A stretch of DNA of 64,000 nt, from contig CAVTGO010000013.1 of assembly GCA_963734275.1 (NCBI GenBank), positions 248,001 to 312,000 of the forward strand, read 5' to 3'. The notes beneath the pieces are model-generated. The model did not search any database, was not told where the DNA came from, and saw only the letters and a list, made by a program, of their open reading frames with translations. Shown one piece after another: positions 8,059 to 17,014 of the stretch. This DNA is from CAVTGO01 sp963734275. GTDB taxonomy: Bacteria; Actinomycetota; UBA4738; HRBIN12. The translations under genes were made by a program, and so were the position numbers. How positions within the stretch are numbered: position 1 is the first letter of the stretch; every line of letters starts with the position of its first letter.

Positions 8059-8978
8059 GCGACGTCGACGCGGCCGAGCGCCGCGGCGATCGCGGCGATG
8101 TCCTCGGGGGTCGTGCCGCAGCAACCACCGATCAGCTTGGCGCCCGCGTCTCGCCACTCCGCTGGGCGAAGGGTCGGGCGCGCGTCCTGGCGGGGCGGAT
8201 CGACCCACGACTTGCGGAGGGGATCCCAGAACGCACCGCGGTTCGGATAGCAGAGGACCGGCGTGTCGGTGGTCGCGGCCGCGATCTCGACCAGGCGTTC
8301 GATGTGGAGCGGCGACGTGCAGTTGACGCCGGTCGCGACCACGGAGGGCGATGAGGCCACCGTCTTCACGGCGCGTTCGTACGGTGTGCCGTCGCAGAGG
8401 TGCGCCCCGTCGCGGCAGCTGAAGCTGACCCATGCTGGGATCTGGGGCACGCGCTCCAGCGCGGCGAGGAGCGCCTCGGCCTCGACGATCGAGGGGATCG
8501 TCTCGATCGCGAGGACGTCGGGGGCCGCGCCGGCGAGGACCTCGATGCGCGGGAGGTGCCAGTGCAGGAGCTCGTCTGCGCCGATCCCGTAGTCGCCCGT
8601 GTACTCGGCGCCGTTGCCGAGCATCGCGCCGTAGGGCCCGACCGAGGCCGCCACGATCCCGTCCTCGCCCGCCGCCTCACGCGCGAGCTCGACGCTGCGG
8701 CGCATCAGCGCCGCGGACTGCCCCCGGTCTAGGCCTCGTGCCGCGAGTCCCTCGAACGTCGCCTGGTAGCTCGAGCCGATCGCGACGTCGGCCCCGGCCG
8801 CGAAGTAGGCCTCGTGAACCTCGCGGATCGCGCCGGGATCCTCGAGGAGCACCCGCGCGGACCAGAGCGGATCGTGCAGGTCGGCGCCCCGGCGCTCCAG
8901 CTCGCTCGCCAGGCCGCCGTCGAGCACGACGGTGCGGCTCGAAGCAAGGAGCGGTTCGAACGGTGATGGCGCGGCCAC
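8055..8978 (-). CDS. mmuM: Homocysteine S-methyltransferase
   Basis: 307 residues from GTG 8978. The fold is a zinc-dependent TIM barrel: VLDGGLASELERRGADLHDPLWSA is the family N-terminal signature and the three zinc cysteines are present in GVNCTSP and GGCCGTTP. It makes methionine by moving a methyl group from S-methylmethionine (or S-adenosylmethionine) to homocysteine. It stands alone, divergent from a small membrane protein gene. An S-methylmethionine permease is not seen nearby. Confidence 0.92.
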   Translation of the reverse strand: MAAPSPFEPLLASSRTVVLDGGLASELERRGADLHDPLWSARVLLEDPGAIREVHEAYFAAGADVAIGSSYQATFEGLAARGLDRGQSAALMRRSVELAREAAGEDGIVAASVGPYGAMLGNGAEYTGDYGIGADELLHWHLPRIEVLAGAAPDVLAIETIPSIVEAEALLAALERVPQIPAWVSFSCRDGAHLCDGTPYERAVKTVASSPSVVATGVNCTSPLHIERLVEIAAATTDTPVLCYPNRGAFWDPLRKSWVDPPRQDARPTLRPAEWRDAGAKLIGGCCGTTPEDIAAIAAALGRVDVA

Positions 8979-9028
8979 GCGGGACAGCCTACGCTCCGGC
9001 CCGGCGACCGCGTCCGAGAGGGGCTTCG

Positions 9029-9559
9029 ATGCTGGCCACGAGCACGTACCTGATCGTGTTCCGGATCGTGCACATCCTGGCGGCGATCGCATGGGGCGGC
9101 TCCGTGTTCCTGTTCGTCCTGTTCGTGCAGCCGAGCGCGAAAGCGATCGGCCCGGCCGCCGGACCGTTCGTACGCGAGCTCGTCGGCCGGCGGAGACTGA
9201 CCGCGGTGATCCTCTGGCTCGCCTTCGCGACGATCGTCGCTGGCGGTTTCCTCTACTGGCACGACCTCCAGCTCTTCGGGGACCTCGGCGAGTTCCTCGG
9301 CACGTCGTTCGGGTTGTCGCTCACGATCGGCTCACTCGCGGCGATCGCGGCGTTCCTGATCGGGCTGTTCGGGACGCGGCCGAACGCGAAGCGGATGCTC
9401 GAGCTCGGCGCGCGGATGGCCCAGGCGGGTGACGCGCCTCCGCCGGACCTGGTGAGGGACCTGCAGCAGACGCAGGCCCGGCTCGCGCGCTTCGCGCGGC
9501 TCAGCCTCTCGCTGATCGTCCTGGCGGCCCTGACGATGGCCACCGCGCGCTACTGGTAG
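9029..9559 (+). CDS. Four-helix membrane protein (DUF2269/CopD-like)
   Basis: 176 residues from ATG 9029. Four hydrophobic segments: the first, YLIVFRIVHILAAIAWGGSVFLFVLFV, carries the conserved His and the W-G-G pattern of CopD/DUF2269-type proteins. A loop of about 35 polar residues with PPPDLVRDLQQTQARL precedes the last helix. The role is unknown; some relatives bind copper or haem. Followed by rlmN after 37 bases. Confidence 0.65.
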   Translation: MLATSTYLIVFRIVHILAAIAWGGSVFLFVLFVQPSAKAIGPAAGPFVRELVGRRRLTAVILWLAFATIVAGGFLYWHDLQLFGDLGEFLGTSFGLSLTIGSLAAIAAFLIGLFGTRPNAKRMLELGARMAQAGDAPPPDLVRDLQQTQARLARFARLSLSLIVLAALTMATARYW

Positions 9560-9584
9560 CCGGCGACGGCCGGCGAGGCTCCGA

Positions 9585-9590
9585 TACCCT
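9585..9590 (+). promoter_or_regulatory. -10 element (TACCCT), likely leaderless
   Basis: TACCCT ends 6 bases before the GTG of rlmN. Confidence 0.45.
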
Positions 9591-9596
9591 CGACTG

Positions 9597-10652
9597 GTGG
9601 CCACCGTCTACGACCTCTCACTCGAACAGCTGACCGAGCGCCTGGGCGTCTGGGGCGAGCCGCCCTACCGAGCCCGGCAGCTGCACCGGCAGCTCTGGCA
9701 GCGGGCCGCGACCTACGAGGGGATGCCCGACATCCCGAAGGCCCTCCGCGAGCGCCTGACCGAGGAGCTCCCGATCGGCGTCGAGGTCCTCGAGGAGCGG
9801 GAGGCCGACCGCGGCGCCACGCGCAAGTCGCTGCTCCGCCTCGGCGGTCGCCACGTGATCGAGACCGTCCTGATGGGCTACCGGGACCGCGTCACCGTGT
9901 GCATCTCGACGCAGTCGGGGTGCGCGATGGGGTGCGGGTTCTGCGCCACGGGTCAGATGGGGCTTCGGAACAACCTCACGGCCGGTGAGATCGCCGCGCA
10001 GGTCGTGTGGGGCAAACGCGAGGCCGAACGGTTGCCGGGCTCCACGCCGCGGCGCCTGTCGAACGTCGTGTTCATGGGGATGGGGGAGCCCTTGTCGAAC
10101 GAGCGACACACGTTCGGGGCGCTCTCGCTGCTGACCGACCCGGAGGCGCTCGGCCTCGGCGACCGGCACATCACGGTCTCCACGGTGGGCGTGGTGCCCG
10201 GGATCCGGCGCCTGGCCGAGGCGTTCCCGCAGGTGGGGCTCGCCGTGAGCCTGCACGCTGCCGACGACCGGCTGCGCAGCGAGCTGGTGCCGGTGAATCG
10301 CCTGTGGCCCCTCGCCGAACTCACCGACGCGGTCGACGCATGGCGCGAGCGCACGCGCCGCCGCCCGTCGATCGAGTGGGCGATGATCGATGCGACGAAC
10401 GACGCCGACGATCAGGCGGAGAAGCTCTCGCCGATCGCGCTCCGGCTGCGCGCGCACGTGAACCTGATCCCGCTCAACCCGACGCCCGGGTGGCCCTCGA
10501 AGCCCAGCCCACCCGAGCGGATCCGCGCGTTCGTGCGGATACTCGAGGATGCCGGCGTGACGGTGACCGTGCGAGACACGCGCGGCCGCGAGATCGAGGC
10601 CGCATGCGGCCAGCTCCACGCGGAGCACGCGCGGAGCGCCGCTGCTCGCTGA
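9597..10652 (+). CDS. rlmN: Dual-specificity RNA methyltransferase RlmN
   Basis: 351 residues of a radical-SAM enzyme that puts a methyl group on C2 of A2503 in 23S rRNA and A37 of some tRNAs. The iron-sulfur cluster motif CX3CX2C is CAMGCGFC at 109-116. FMGMGEPLSN, STVGVVPGIRRLAE, LAVSLHAADDRLRS and NLIPLNPTP are family signatures, and VTVRDTRGREIEAACGQL carries the catalytic C-terminal cysteine. Length is normal. Start GTG 9597 follows a -10 element directly, so the mRNA is probably leaderless. Confidence 0.96.
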   Translation: MATVYDLSLEQLTERLGVWGEPPYRARQLHRQLWQRAATYEGMPDIPKALRERLTEELPIGVEVLEEREADRGATRKSLLRLGGRHVIETVLMGYRDRVTVCISTQSGCAMGCGFCATGQMGLRNNLTAGEIAAQVVWGKREAERLPGSTPRRLSNVVFMGMGEPLSNERHTFGALSLLTDPEALGLGDRHITVSTVGVVPGIRRLAEAFPQVGLAVSLHAADDRLRSELVPVNRLWPLAELTDAVDAWRERTRRRPSIEWAMIDATNDADDQAEKLSPIALRLRAHVNLIPLNPTPGWPSKPSPPERIRAFVRILEDAGVTVTVRDTRGREIEAACGQLHAEHARSAAAR

Positions 10653-10655
10653 GGT

Positions 10656-11105
10656 TCAGGCGACGCTCGCCAGCAGCATCTCCTTGCGCTGCTGCATCCG
10701 CTCGCCGAGCTCCTCGAGGTCCGTCTCGGACAGGAGGTCGCGGGCCTTCTTGAACATGTCGCCCTCTTCCTCCTCGATGTGGTGCTCGAGGTTCTCCTTC
10801 ATGACCGTGAACTTCGCGGCCCACGTCTCGTCGTCCACTGGGGTGGTCAGGATCTCCCCCAGGATCGTGTCGACGACGTCGTGCTCCTCGTAGGCCTCGA
10901 GGACGATCTCCTTGGCCTTGGCGAACGACTGCAGGGCGGGGTAGAAGATCTCCTCCTCGATCCGCTCGTGAACGTCGAGCTCCTGCTGGAGTGTCTGGAT
11001 CAGCTCCTGGCGGGTCTTCACGGCCCGCTCCGTGCTCTCGTCGCCCTCCTTGAGCAGCTTCTTCACCTTCTGGTGGTCTTCCTTCAGCATCGCGATCGCG
11101 TCCAT
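10656..11105 (-). CDS. Hemerythrin-like HHE domain protein
   Basis: 149 residues, all helical. The iron-binding histidines and carboxylates of a four-helix hemerythrin bundle are visible: EDHQKVKK near residue 10, DVHERIEEEIFYP, YEEHDVVDTIL and LEHHIEEEEGDMF. Such proteins bind a di-iron centre and sense or carry O2, NO or oxidative signals. It is convergent with rlmN (3-base gap) and is transcribed alone, divergent from the ABC-F gene. Confidence 0.9.
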   Translation of the reverse strand: MDAIAMLKEDHQKVKKLLKEGDESTERAVKTRQELIQTLQQELDVHERIEEEIFYPALQSFAKAKEIVLEAYEEHDVVDTILGEILTTPVDDETWAAKFTVMKENLEHHIEEEEGDMFKKARDLLSETDLEELGERMQQRKEMLLASVA

Positions 11106-11189
11106 CCGGCATCTCCTCTCTCCTCGACGGTCACCCTGCTGTTCCCGGGAGACGATCGGACGAAACCAGGGGACGGGTCCGGCAGTTGC

Positions 11190-11195
11190 TACGGT
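11190..11195 (+). promoter_or_regulatory. -10 element (TACGGT), likely leaderless
   Basis: TACGGT ends 8 bases before the ATG of the ABC-F gene. Confidence 0.4.
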
Positions 11196-11203
11196 TGAGG
11201 GAC

Positions 11204-12802
11204 ATGGGGTTCGTGGAGCTCACCGACGTGGCGTACGCACTTCCGGGCGGCTGGACGCTGTTCGAGGGCGTCGGCTTCCGCGTGCCCGAGGGGGAGCACG
11301 CGGCCCTGGTCGGCGCGAACGGGATCGGCAAGTCCACCCTGCTGCGCCTGATCGTGGGTCTCGAGCGCCCGGCGGGGGGGACGATCCACGTGGACGGGCG
11401 CGTCGGTCTGATGCGGCAGTTCATCGGGTCGGATGCGAAGCCCACGACGGTGCGCGACTTCCTCCTCGCCTACGCGGAGCCCCGGGTCGCGGAGGCGGCG
11501 GCGCGCCTGGCCAAGGCCGAGCGGTGGATGCACGACCACCCGGGCGAGGAGGCGCAGATGCGCTTCGCCGAGGCCTTGGTGCACTGGGGCGACGCCGGCG
11601 GCTACGACGCCGAGGTCCTCTTCGACCGTTGCACGCACACCGCCTTCGGCCAGGGCTACCCCGAGTGCGCCGAGCGGCGTATCGAGACCCTCTCGGGCGG
11701 CGAGCGCAAGCGTCTGGCGCTCGAGGTGATCTTCCGCTCGCCCTTCGACACGATCTTGCTCGACGAGCCGGACAACACGCTGGACATCGAGGGCAAGCGC
11801 TGGCTCGAGGACACGATCGTCCAGAGCCCGAAGACGATCCTGTTCGTGAGCCACGACCGGACGGTCCTCGACCGCACGGCGACGCGGATCGTCACGCTCG
11901 AGGGCCGCGCCACCTGGACGCACCACGGCCCGTACGCGACCTACGCCGAGGCTCGCGACGCACGCGTCGACCGCCTCGACGAGCGCCATCGACGCTACGA
12001 GGAGCGCCACGCGCAGATCGAGGCCTACATGAAGGAGATGAAGCGCAAGGCCGCCTACAACGACGCGTTCGCGTCGAAGGCGCGGGACGCGGTCAAGAAG
12101 CTCGCCCGCTTCGAGGAGCGCGAGGAGCCGCCGGAGCGCGCCGCCGTCCAGAACGTCCGGATGTCGATCGGCGGCGGCCGGACCGGCAAGGTCGCGCTGC
12201 GGGCCCGCGGGCTCGAGATCGCGAAGATCGTCCGGCCGTTCGACACCGAGATCTGGTTCGGGGAGCGCGTCGGCGTGATCGGCCCGAACGGGACCGGCAA
12301 GACGCACTTCCTGCGCTTGCTCGCCGGCGACGCCGTGGCGCACGACGGCGAGTGGAAGCTCGGCGCCCGCGTGGAGCCCGCCCTGTTCGCGCAGCTCCAC
12401 GAGCGCCCCGACGTCGGCGAGCAGCCGGTCCTCGAGGTGCTCATGAAGAAGGGCCTCGACCGGTCGAAGGCGTTCTCGACGCTGCGGCGCTACGAGCTCG
12501 ACCACGTGAGCGGCAACCCGTTCGAGCTCCTGTCGGGCGGCCAGCAAGCGAGGTTCCAGATCCTGCTGATGGAGCTCGACTCGCCGACGATGCTGCTGCT
12601 CGACGAGCCGACGGACAACCTGGACGTTGCCTCGGCGGACGCGCTCGAGGAGGCCGTGCGCCGCTACGAAGGCACGGTGATCGCCGTGACCCACGACCGG
12701 TGGTTCATGCGGATGATGGACCGTTTCCTGTTCTTCGAGCAGGACGGTACGGTGCGTGAGCTCCTCGAATCGCCGTACGAGGACGCGGCCGCGGTCGGGT
12801 GA
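11204..12802 (+). CDS. ABC-F family ATPase
   Basis: 532 residues from ATG 11204 with two ABC ATPase domains and no membrane segment. Domain 1: Walker A GANGIGKST, signature LSGGERKR, Walker B ILLDEPDNTLD. A charged helical linker (about 245-315) follows, then domain 2: Walker A GPNGTGKTH, signature LSGGQQARF, Walker B LLLDEPTDNLD. ABC-F proteins act on the ribosome (EttA-like regulation or antibiotic resistance). Which subtype this is cannot be told. Its TGA overlaps the GTG of the transglycosylase lipoprotein gene, so the two are coupled. Confidence 0.9.
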   Translation: MGFVELTDVAYALPGGWTLFEGVGFRVPEGEHAALVGANGIGKSTLLRLIVGLERPAGGTIHVDGRVGLMRQFIGSDAKPTTVRDFLLAYAEPRVAEAAARLAKAERWMHDHPGEEAQMRFAEALVHWGDAGGYDAEVLFDRCTHTAFGQGYPECAERRIETLSGGERKRLALEVIFRSPFDTILLDEPDNTLDIEGKRWLEDTIVQSPKTILFVSHDRTVLDRTATRIVTLEGRATWTHHGPYATYAEARDARVDRLDERHRRYEERHAQIEAYMKEMKRKAAYNDAFASKARDAVKKLARFEEREEPPERAAVQNVRMSIGGGRTGKVALRARGLEIAKIVRPFDTEIWFGERVGVIGPNGTGKTHFLRLLAGDAVAHDGEWKLGARVEPALFAQLHERPDVGEQPVLEVLMKKGLDRSKAFSTLRRYELDHVSGNPFELLSGGQQARFQILLMELDSPTMLLLDEPTDNLDVASADALEEAVRRYEGTVIAVTHDRWFMRMMDRFLFFEQDGTVRELLESPYEDAAAVG

Positions 12803-13818
12803 GGCGTCTCGTAGCGCCGGTGGTGGCGTGCGTCCTGCTCGCCGGGTGCTCGTCCGGGGAACCCCCCGCGCCCGGCGGGGCGACGAGCCCGGGCGCCACC
12901 GGCTCCGCCACGGCCGAGCGCATCCCGACCGGTACGACGGCCCCAGCGACTCCGACGGGATCGACGGGATCGACAGCCCCCACGGGATCGACGGGATCCA
13001 CGGGACCGATCGCCCCCACGGGATCGACGGGCACCGACCCCGGGAAGACCTTGCCCGATCCGGACGAGGCGATCTCGAGGCAGGCGCCTCCCCTCGCCCG
13101 CGAGATCGAGGACACCTGGACCCGCCTGCGCGCGGAGATCGCCTCGTGGATCGGCGAGGGTGACCCGGGCACCTGGCCGCCTCCCGAGGCCGTGGAGCTG
13201 CTCGCCCTGTACGAACAGCGCATCGCGCGGGTGCTCGCGCCGCACCAGAGGCTGGCCGAGCGGGTCGCGGACCGGCTGCCGCACCGGATCGCCGTGGACG
13301 TTCGGGCCAACGCCCGGGCGGGAGCCGCGCTGTACTCCCACTCGAGCCCGATCCGCGGACCGATCACCCTCCGGGTCCGCCGCCCCGACCCCGCGGCCGA
13401 GCTCCTCCGTCACTTCCGCCGGGCGGAGTCGCGTTTCGGCGTCGCATGGGAGGTCCTCGCCGCGGTGATGTTGATCGAGACGCGGATGGGCCGGGTTGTC
13501 TCGCGTAGCTCGGCCGGCGCCCAGGGCCCGATGCAGTTCATCCCGTCGACGTGGGAGGCGTACGGGATGGGCGGCGATGTGTACGAGGAACGCGACGCGA
13601 TCTTGGGCGCCGCGAACTACCTTCGGGCCTCGGGCGCGCCCAAGGCCTATCGGGCGGCGCTCTACCAGTACAACCCGCTGCGGAGCTACGTGACCGCGGT
13701 TTCGCAGTACGCGAAGGTCATGATGCGCGACCCGGACGCGTACTACGCTTACTACAACTGGCAGGTGTTCGTCCGAACCACGCGCGGCGACGTCCGGCTC
13801 TCCGGTCCAGGTCTCTAG
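12799..13818 (+). CDS. Lytic transglycosylase-like lipoprotein
   Basis: 339 residues. The signal peptide ends in a lipobox LLAGC (Cys16), so it is predicted to be anchored to the outer face of the membrane. A Gly/Thr/Ser/Pro linker with TGSTGST repeats spans about 20-75. A helical region follows, then an SLT-type domain at about 205-310 with VLAAVMLIETRMGR (catalytic Glu) and SSAGAQGPMQFIPSTWEAYG. It should cleave peptidoglycan glycan strands. Its GTG overlaps the ABC-F stop by 4 bases; the functional connection is unclear. Confidence 0.88.
   Translation: MRRLVAPVVACVLLAGCSSGEPPAPGGATSPGATGSATAERIPTGTTAPATPTGSTGSTAPTGSTGSTGPIAPTGSTGTDPGKTLPDPDEAISRQAPPLAREIEDTWTRLRAEIASWIGEGDPGTWPPPEAVELLALYEQRIARVLAPHQRLAERVADRLPHRIAVDVRANARAGAALYSHSSPIRGPITLRVRRPDPAAELLRHFRRAESRFGVAWEVLAAVMLIETRMGRVVSRSSAGAQGPMQFIPSTWEAYGMGGDVYEERDAILGAANYLRASGAPKAYRAALYQYNPLRSYVTAVSQYAKVMMRDPDAYYAYYNWQVFVRTTRGDVRLSGPGL
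12954..13031 (+). repeat. Short coding repeats in the lipoprotein linker
   Basis: A 9-base unit ACGGGATCG recurs with slips and point changes and encodes the TGS/TGP linker of the transglycosylase lipoprotein. Such tracts can change length by slippage. Confidence 0.7.
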
Positions 13819-13821
13819 GCG

Positions 13822-13827
13822 TACGCT
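13822..13827 (+). promoter_or_regulatory. -10 element (TACGCT), likely leaderless
   Basis: TACGCT ends 7 bases before the GTG of the MptB-like gene. Confidence 0.4.
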
Positions 13828-13834
13828 CGGGCCC

Positions 13835-15340
13835 GTGAAGCCGCCGGTCCGGTCCCGTCTCGCCCTCGGCGCCTCCGCCGCGTCCTTCCTGTTCGTCTGC
13901 GTGGTCGCCGCGACCCCGGGCTCGCCGTTCACGCCGGTCCTGTCGGCTCCCGCGAGCGGACCGTTCCGATGGGTCGCCGAGCTGCTCGCGCTCGACGCGC
14001 TCGGGCCGAACGCCCTCGCGGCGATCGGCGTCGTGGCCGTCGCGTCGGCGGCGATCGCGTTCCTCCTCGTGCTGCGCGAGACCTGGCGCGGCGCGATCCG
14101 ACCGGGCACGGTGCTCGGGCTCGCGGTCGCGTACCACCTCGCGCTCCTGTTCCTCCCGCTGCTGTTCTCGCGCGACGTCTACTCGTACGCGGCGTACGGG
14201 AAGATCGCGGCGATCTACCACGCGAACCCGTACCTCGCGACGCCGGCGGACTTCCCGGGCGACGCGCTCGCGGGATTCGTGGGCCCGAAGTGGTTCGACA
14301 CGCCCGCCGTGTACGGACCGCTGTGGACGCAGGCCTCAGCGCTCGTGGTCCGCGCCGTCGGGTCGATCTCGGCGCAGGTCGAGGTCTTCCGGCTCATCGC
14401 GATCGCCGCGAGCCTCGCGACCCTCACCGTGGTCGCGAGGCTCGCGCGCACGGTACGGCCGGGCCGCGAGGCGTTCGCGCTCGCCATCCTCGGACTGAAC
14501 CCGGTCGTGCTGTTCCAGTCGGTCGCGAGCGGGCACAACGACCTCCTGGTCGCCCTCGCCGTCGCGGCCGCGCTGGCGTTCGTCGTGTCGGGGCGGGACG
14601 TCGCGGCGACGGCCGCGCTCGCGCTCGGGACGCTCGTGAAAGTGACGGCCGCCGTACCGCTGCTCCTGCTCTGGATCGTGCTCGCAGCACGCCGCGAACG
14701 GGGCGAGCGCGTGCGGACGCTCGCTCCGCATGTGGCGCTGGCGGCCGGGCTCGCGCTGCTGAGCGCTGCGCCGTTCCTGAACACGGAGGACCCGACGCTC
14801 GGGGTAGCGGAGCTCGCCGGCCATGAGGGCTGGCTCGCGCCGTCGCGCTTCTTCCGGCGGTTGTTCGACGCGCTCTCGGGCGACACGCTCGGGATCGTCC
14901 CAAGGGTGCTCGTTCCGCTCATCCTGATCGGGGCGCTGGTCGTCGTGGCCCGCGCCCTGGCCCGTCGGGGACCGGACGCGACGCCCGCGCTCACCGGTGC
15001 GGCGTGGGGGTGGGGACTGCTGTGCGTGATGCTCCTCGGGCCCCTGCTGCTGCCGTGGTACGTGACGTGGGCGCTGCCCCTCGCGTGGCTGCTTCCGCGC
15101 GTCCCGCGGCTCGTGCTGATCGGAACGAGTGTCGCGCTGGGGCTGTCGCAGTGGACGTCGGAGCCGGAGCGATTCGGGTGGGCGTACGACGCGAACCTGC
15201 TCGTCGGTCACTACGTCGTGACGCCGATCGTGATCGGGCTAACGGCCTGGCTCCTCGCCGACCTCTGGCGTCGGAGCCGTGCGGGCGCGGCGCTCGAGGA
15301 CGAACCGAACGAGGTACCCGCCCCCGCCGGCCACCGCTGA
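13835..15340 (+). CDS. GT-C glycosyltransferase, MptA/MptB-like mannosyltransferase
   Basis: 501 residues with about 12 hydrophobic segments. The loop FSRDVYSYAAYGKIAAIYHANPYL, holding the acidic residue that binds polyprenyl-phosphate sugar, together with VYGPLWTQASALV and SGHNDLLVAL, matches the polyprenol-phosphomannose-dependent alpha-1,6-mannosyltransferases that build lipomannan-type glycans in actinobacteria. The sugar and acceptor are inferred from the family. Its last 102 bases overlap the 3' end of the opposing membrane protein gene. Confidence 0.82.
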   Translation: MKPPVRSRLALGASAASFLFVCVVAATPGSPFTPVLSAPASGPFRWVAELLALDALGPNALAAIGVVAVASAAIAFLLVLRETWRGAIRPGTVLGLAVAYHLALLFLPLLFSRDVYSYAAYGKIAAIYHANPYLATPADFPGDALAGFVGPKWFDTPAVYGPLWTQASALVVRAVGSISAQVEVFRLIAIAASLATLTVVARLARTVRPGREAFALAILGLNPVVLFQSVASGHNDLLVALAVAAALAFVVSGRDVAATAALALGTLVKVTAAVPLLLLWIVLAARRERGERVRTLAPHVALAAGLALLSAAPFLNTEDPTLGVAELAGHEGWLAPSRFFRRLFDALSGDTLGIVPRVLVPLILIGALVVVARALARRGPDATPALTGAAWGWGLLCVMLLGPLLLPWYVTWALPLAWLLPRVPRLVLIGTSVALGLSQWTSEPERFGWAYDANLLVGHYVVTPIVIGLTAWLLADLWRRSRAGAALEDEPNEVPAPAGHR

Positions 15341-16972
15341 CACGGCCGCCGGGCCCGCGAACCCCGTGAGCGGGACCCCGACGCGCTCGAGGGCGACCGC
15401 CGCTAGCACGAGGGCGCCGGCGCCGACCGCCGGCGCGAGGGCGGCCGCGGTCACGCCGTCGGCCGCCACGAGTCGCGCCCAGCCGTAGCCGGCGATCCCG
15501 AGCGCGGCGAGCACCGCGAGGCACGCCAGCGCGATCCCGGTCCGAGAGAACGGCTCGATCGGGAACTCGGTCGTCGCGTCGACGAACAGGGCGGACGAGA
15601 CGATCACGGCGTCATCGGGCCGATCGATCGCGTTGAACGGCGTGACGACGAACACCGCGGCGTCGCGTCCGGAGCGTCGTTCCGCGTCCAGCAGGTCCCG
15701 CGCGGTGATCCGCTCGAGGGCGCGCCGCTCAGGATCACCCCCGTCCGCGAGTGGTGGCACCACGACGACCGCGTCGCGGATCCGCTCGGGGGGGATCGAG
15801 GTGCGGATGACGTTGGCGGCTCGTGTCGCGAGGAACGACACCGAGGTGTCGGGCTCGTTCACCAGGAACGCGAGCGGCACGCCCGGGTCCAGCCCGGCGG
15901 CGACGGCACCCGCGATGGTGGCCGCGCGGACCTCGCCCTCCGTGAGGAACGGCTCCTGGCGGTTCCAGGCGATCATCGAGCCGGCGAGCATCGCCGCGGT
16001 GAGCGTTCCGGTCGCGACCCACGCCGCCGCGCGTCGCCCGGCGAGCGCCCGGTGCAGCCGAGCGAGTCCGAGCGCGGCGAGGATCGGGACGACGAAGCCG
16101 AACGTCACGAACCGGTCGGCGGGGATCCATCCCGTGACGAGCGCGACCGCGACGCCGGCGACGAGCGAGATCCCCCACGCCCGCAGGAATTGGCCGAGGA
16201 ACCCTGGCGCCTCGGGCAGTCCGGCGACCGCGAGCGGCACCGAGGCCCACTGCACGTAGCGCGTCCAGCGGTGCACGAACCGGTCGAGGTACGCGCCCCG
16301 CAACTCAGCCGCGAGTCCGGCCCGGCGCAGGAACGCGTCCCTCGAGGTGTCCACGTCGGGCGATGCGGGTCCGAGGAGGAGCGCCAGGAGGCCGGCGCCG
16401 AGGACCACCCCCGCTCCGAGCGTCGCGCCCGCGACGCGGCGAGCCTCGGCGCGGTCGGCGCGCCACGCGAGCGCGGCGCTTCCGAGCCAGATCGCCGCCC
16501 CGAGCGCGAAGAACAGCGGATGTGCGAGTCCTCCGGCCGCGAGCAGCCCGCCGGCCGCGAGCGCGCCCCGGCGCGTGCCGGTCGCGAGCGCCGCGGCGCC
16601 AGCGAGGAACGCGGCCGCGAACACCAGGTTCGCGAGGTACCCGGCCGCCAGGTGCACGGCGAAGGTCCCCGCCAGCAGTCCAGCGAGGGCCCACCCGGTC
16701 GAGCGACCTCGCACCAGACCCGCCGCCGCGAGCCCGATGGCCACGCCGAGTGCCACCTCCAGCGCGGCCGTCACCTTCACGACCGTGAGCCCGAGCGCAC
16801 CGCTCAGCACGAGCGCTAGGGCCGGGGATCCGGCGCGGTGGCCGATCGCCGACAAGCCCTCGAGGCCCGCGAGGCGCGTCCACCACAGGTAGACCGGGGC
16901 GTCGGGACCGACGGGGAAGCTCGCGTCGTTCACGACGAACGGCCACAGGAACCAGCCGAGCAGGACGGCCAC
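15239..16972 (-). CDS. Polytopic membrane protein, possibly GT-C glycosyltransferase-like
   Basis: 577 residues with about 12 hydrophobic segments. The first loop has VNDASFPVGPDAPVYLWWTR, a D-x-x-x-x-x-x-G-P-D-A pattern like the acidic first loop of GT-C enzymes, and a soluble extracellular stretch spans about 335-460. I recognise no named family. Start GTG 16972 is the only start after the stop of the upstream lipoprotein gene, 42 bases away, so co-transcription is likely. The 3' end overlaps the MptB-like gene by 102 bases. Confidence 0.65.
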   Translation of the reverse strand: MAVLLGWFLWPFVVNDASFPVGPDAPVYLWWTRLAGLEGLSAIGHRAGSPALALVLSGALGLTVVKVTAALEVALGVAIGLAAAGLVRGRSTGWALAGLLAGTFAVHLAAGYLANLVFAAAFLAGAAALATGTRRGALAAGGLLAAGGLAHPLFFALGAAIWLGSAALAWRADRAEARRVAGATLGAGVVLGAGLLALLLGPASPDVDTSRDAFLRRAGLAAELRGAYLDRFVHRWTRYVQWASVPLAVAGLPEAPGFLGQFLRAWGISLVAGVAVALVTGWIPADRFVTFGFVVPILAALGLARLHRALAGRRAAAWVATGTLTAAMLAGSMIAWNRQEPFLTEGEVRAATIAGAVAAGLDPGVPLAFLVNEPDTSVSFLATRAANVIRTSIPPERIRDAVVVVPPLADGGDPERRALERITARDLLDAERRSGRDAAVFVVTPFNAIDRPDDAVIVSSALFVDATTEFPIEPFSRTGIALACLAVLAALGIAGYGWARLVAADGVTAAALAPAVGAGALVLAAVALERVGVPLTGFAGPAAVSAVAGGGGYLVRFVLERRARTAPTPEVGEEPGR

Positions 16973-17014
16973 GAGGCCCGCGACCCAGAGCCGATCGCGG
17001 CGGCGGTCCGTGGC

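Noticed and set aside
12954..13031. Non-coding minisatellite
   Set aside because: It lies in frame inside the linker of the transglycosylase lipoprotein.
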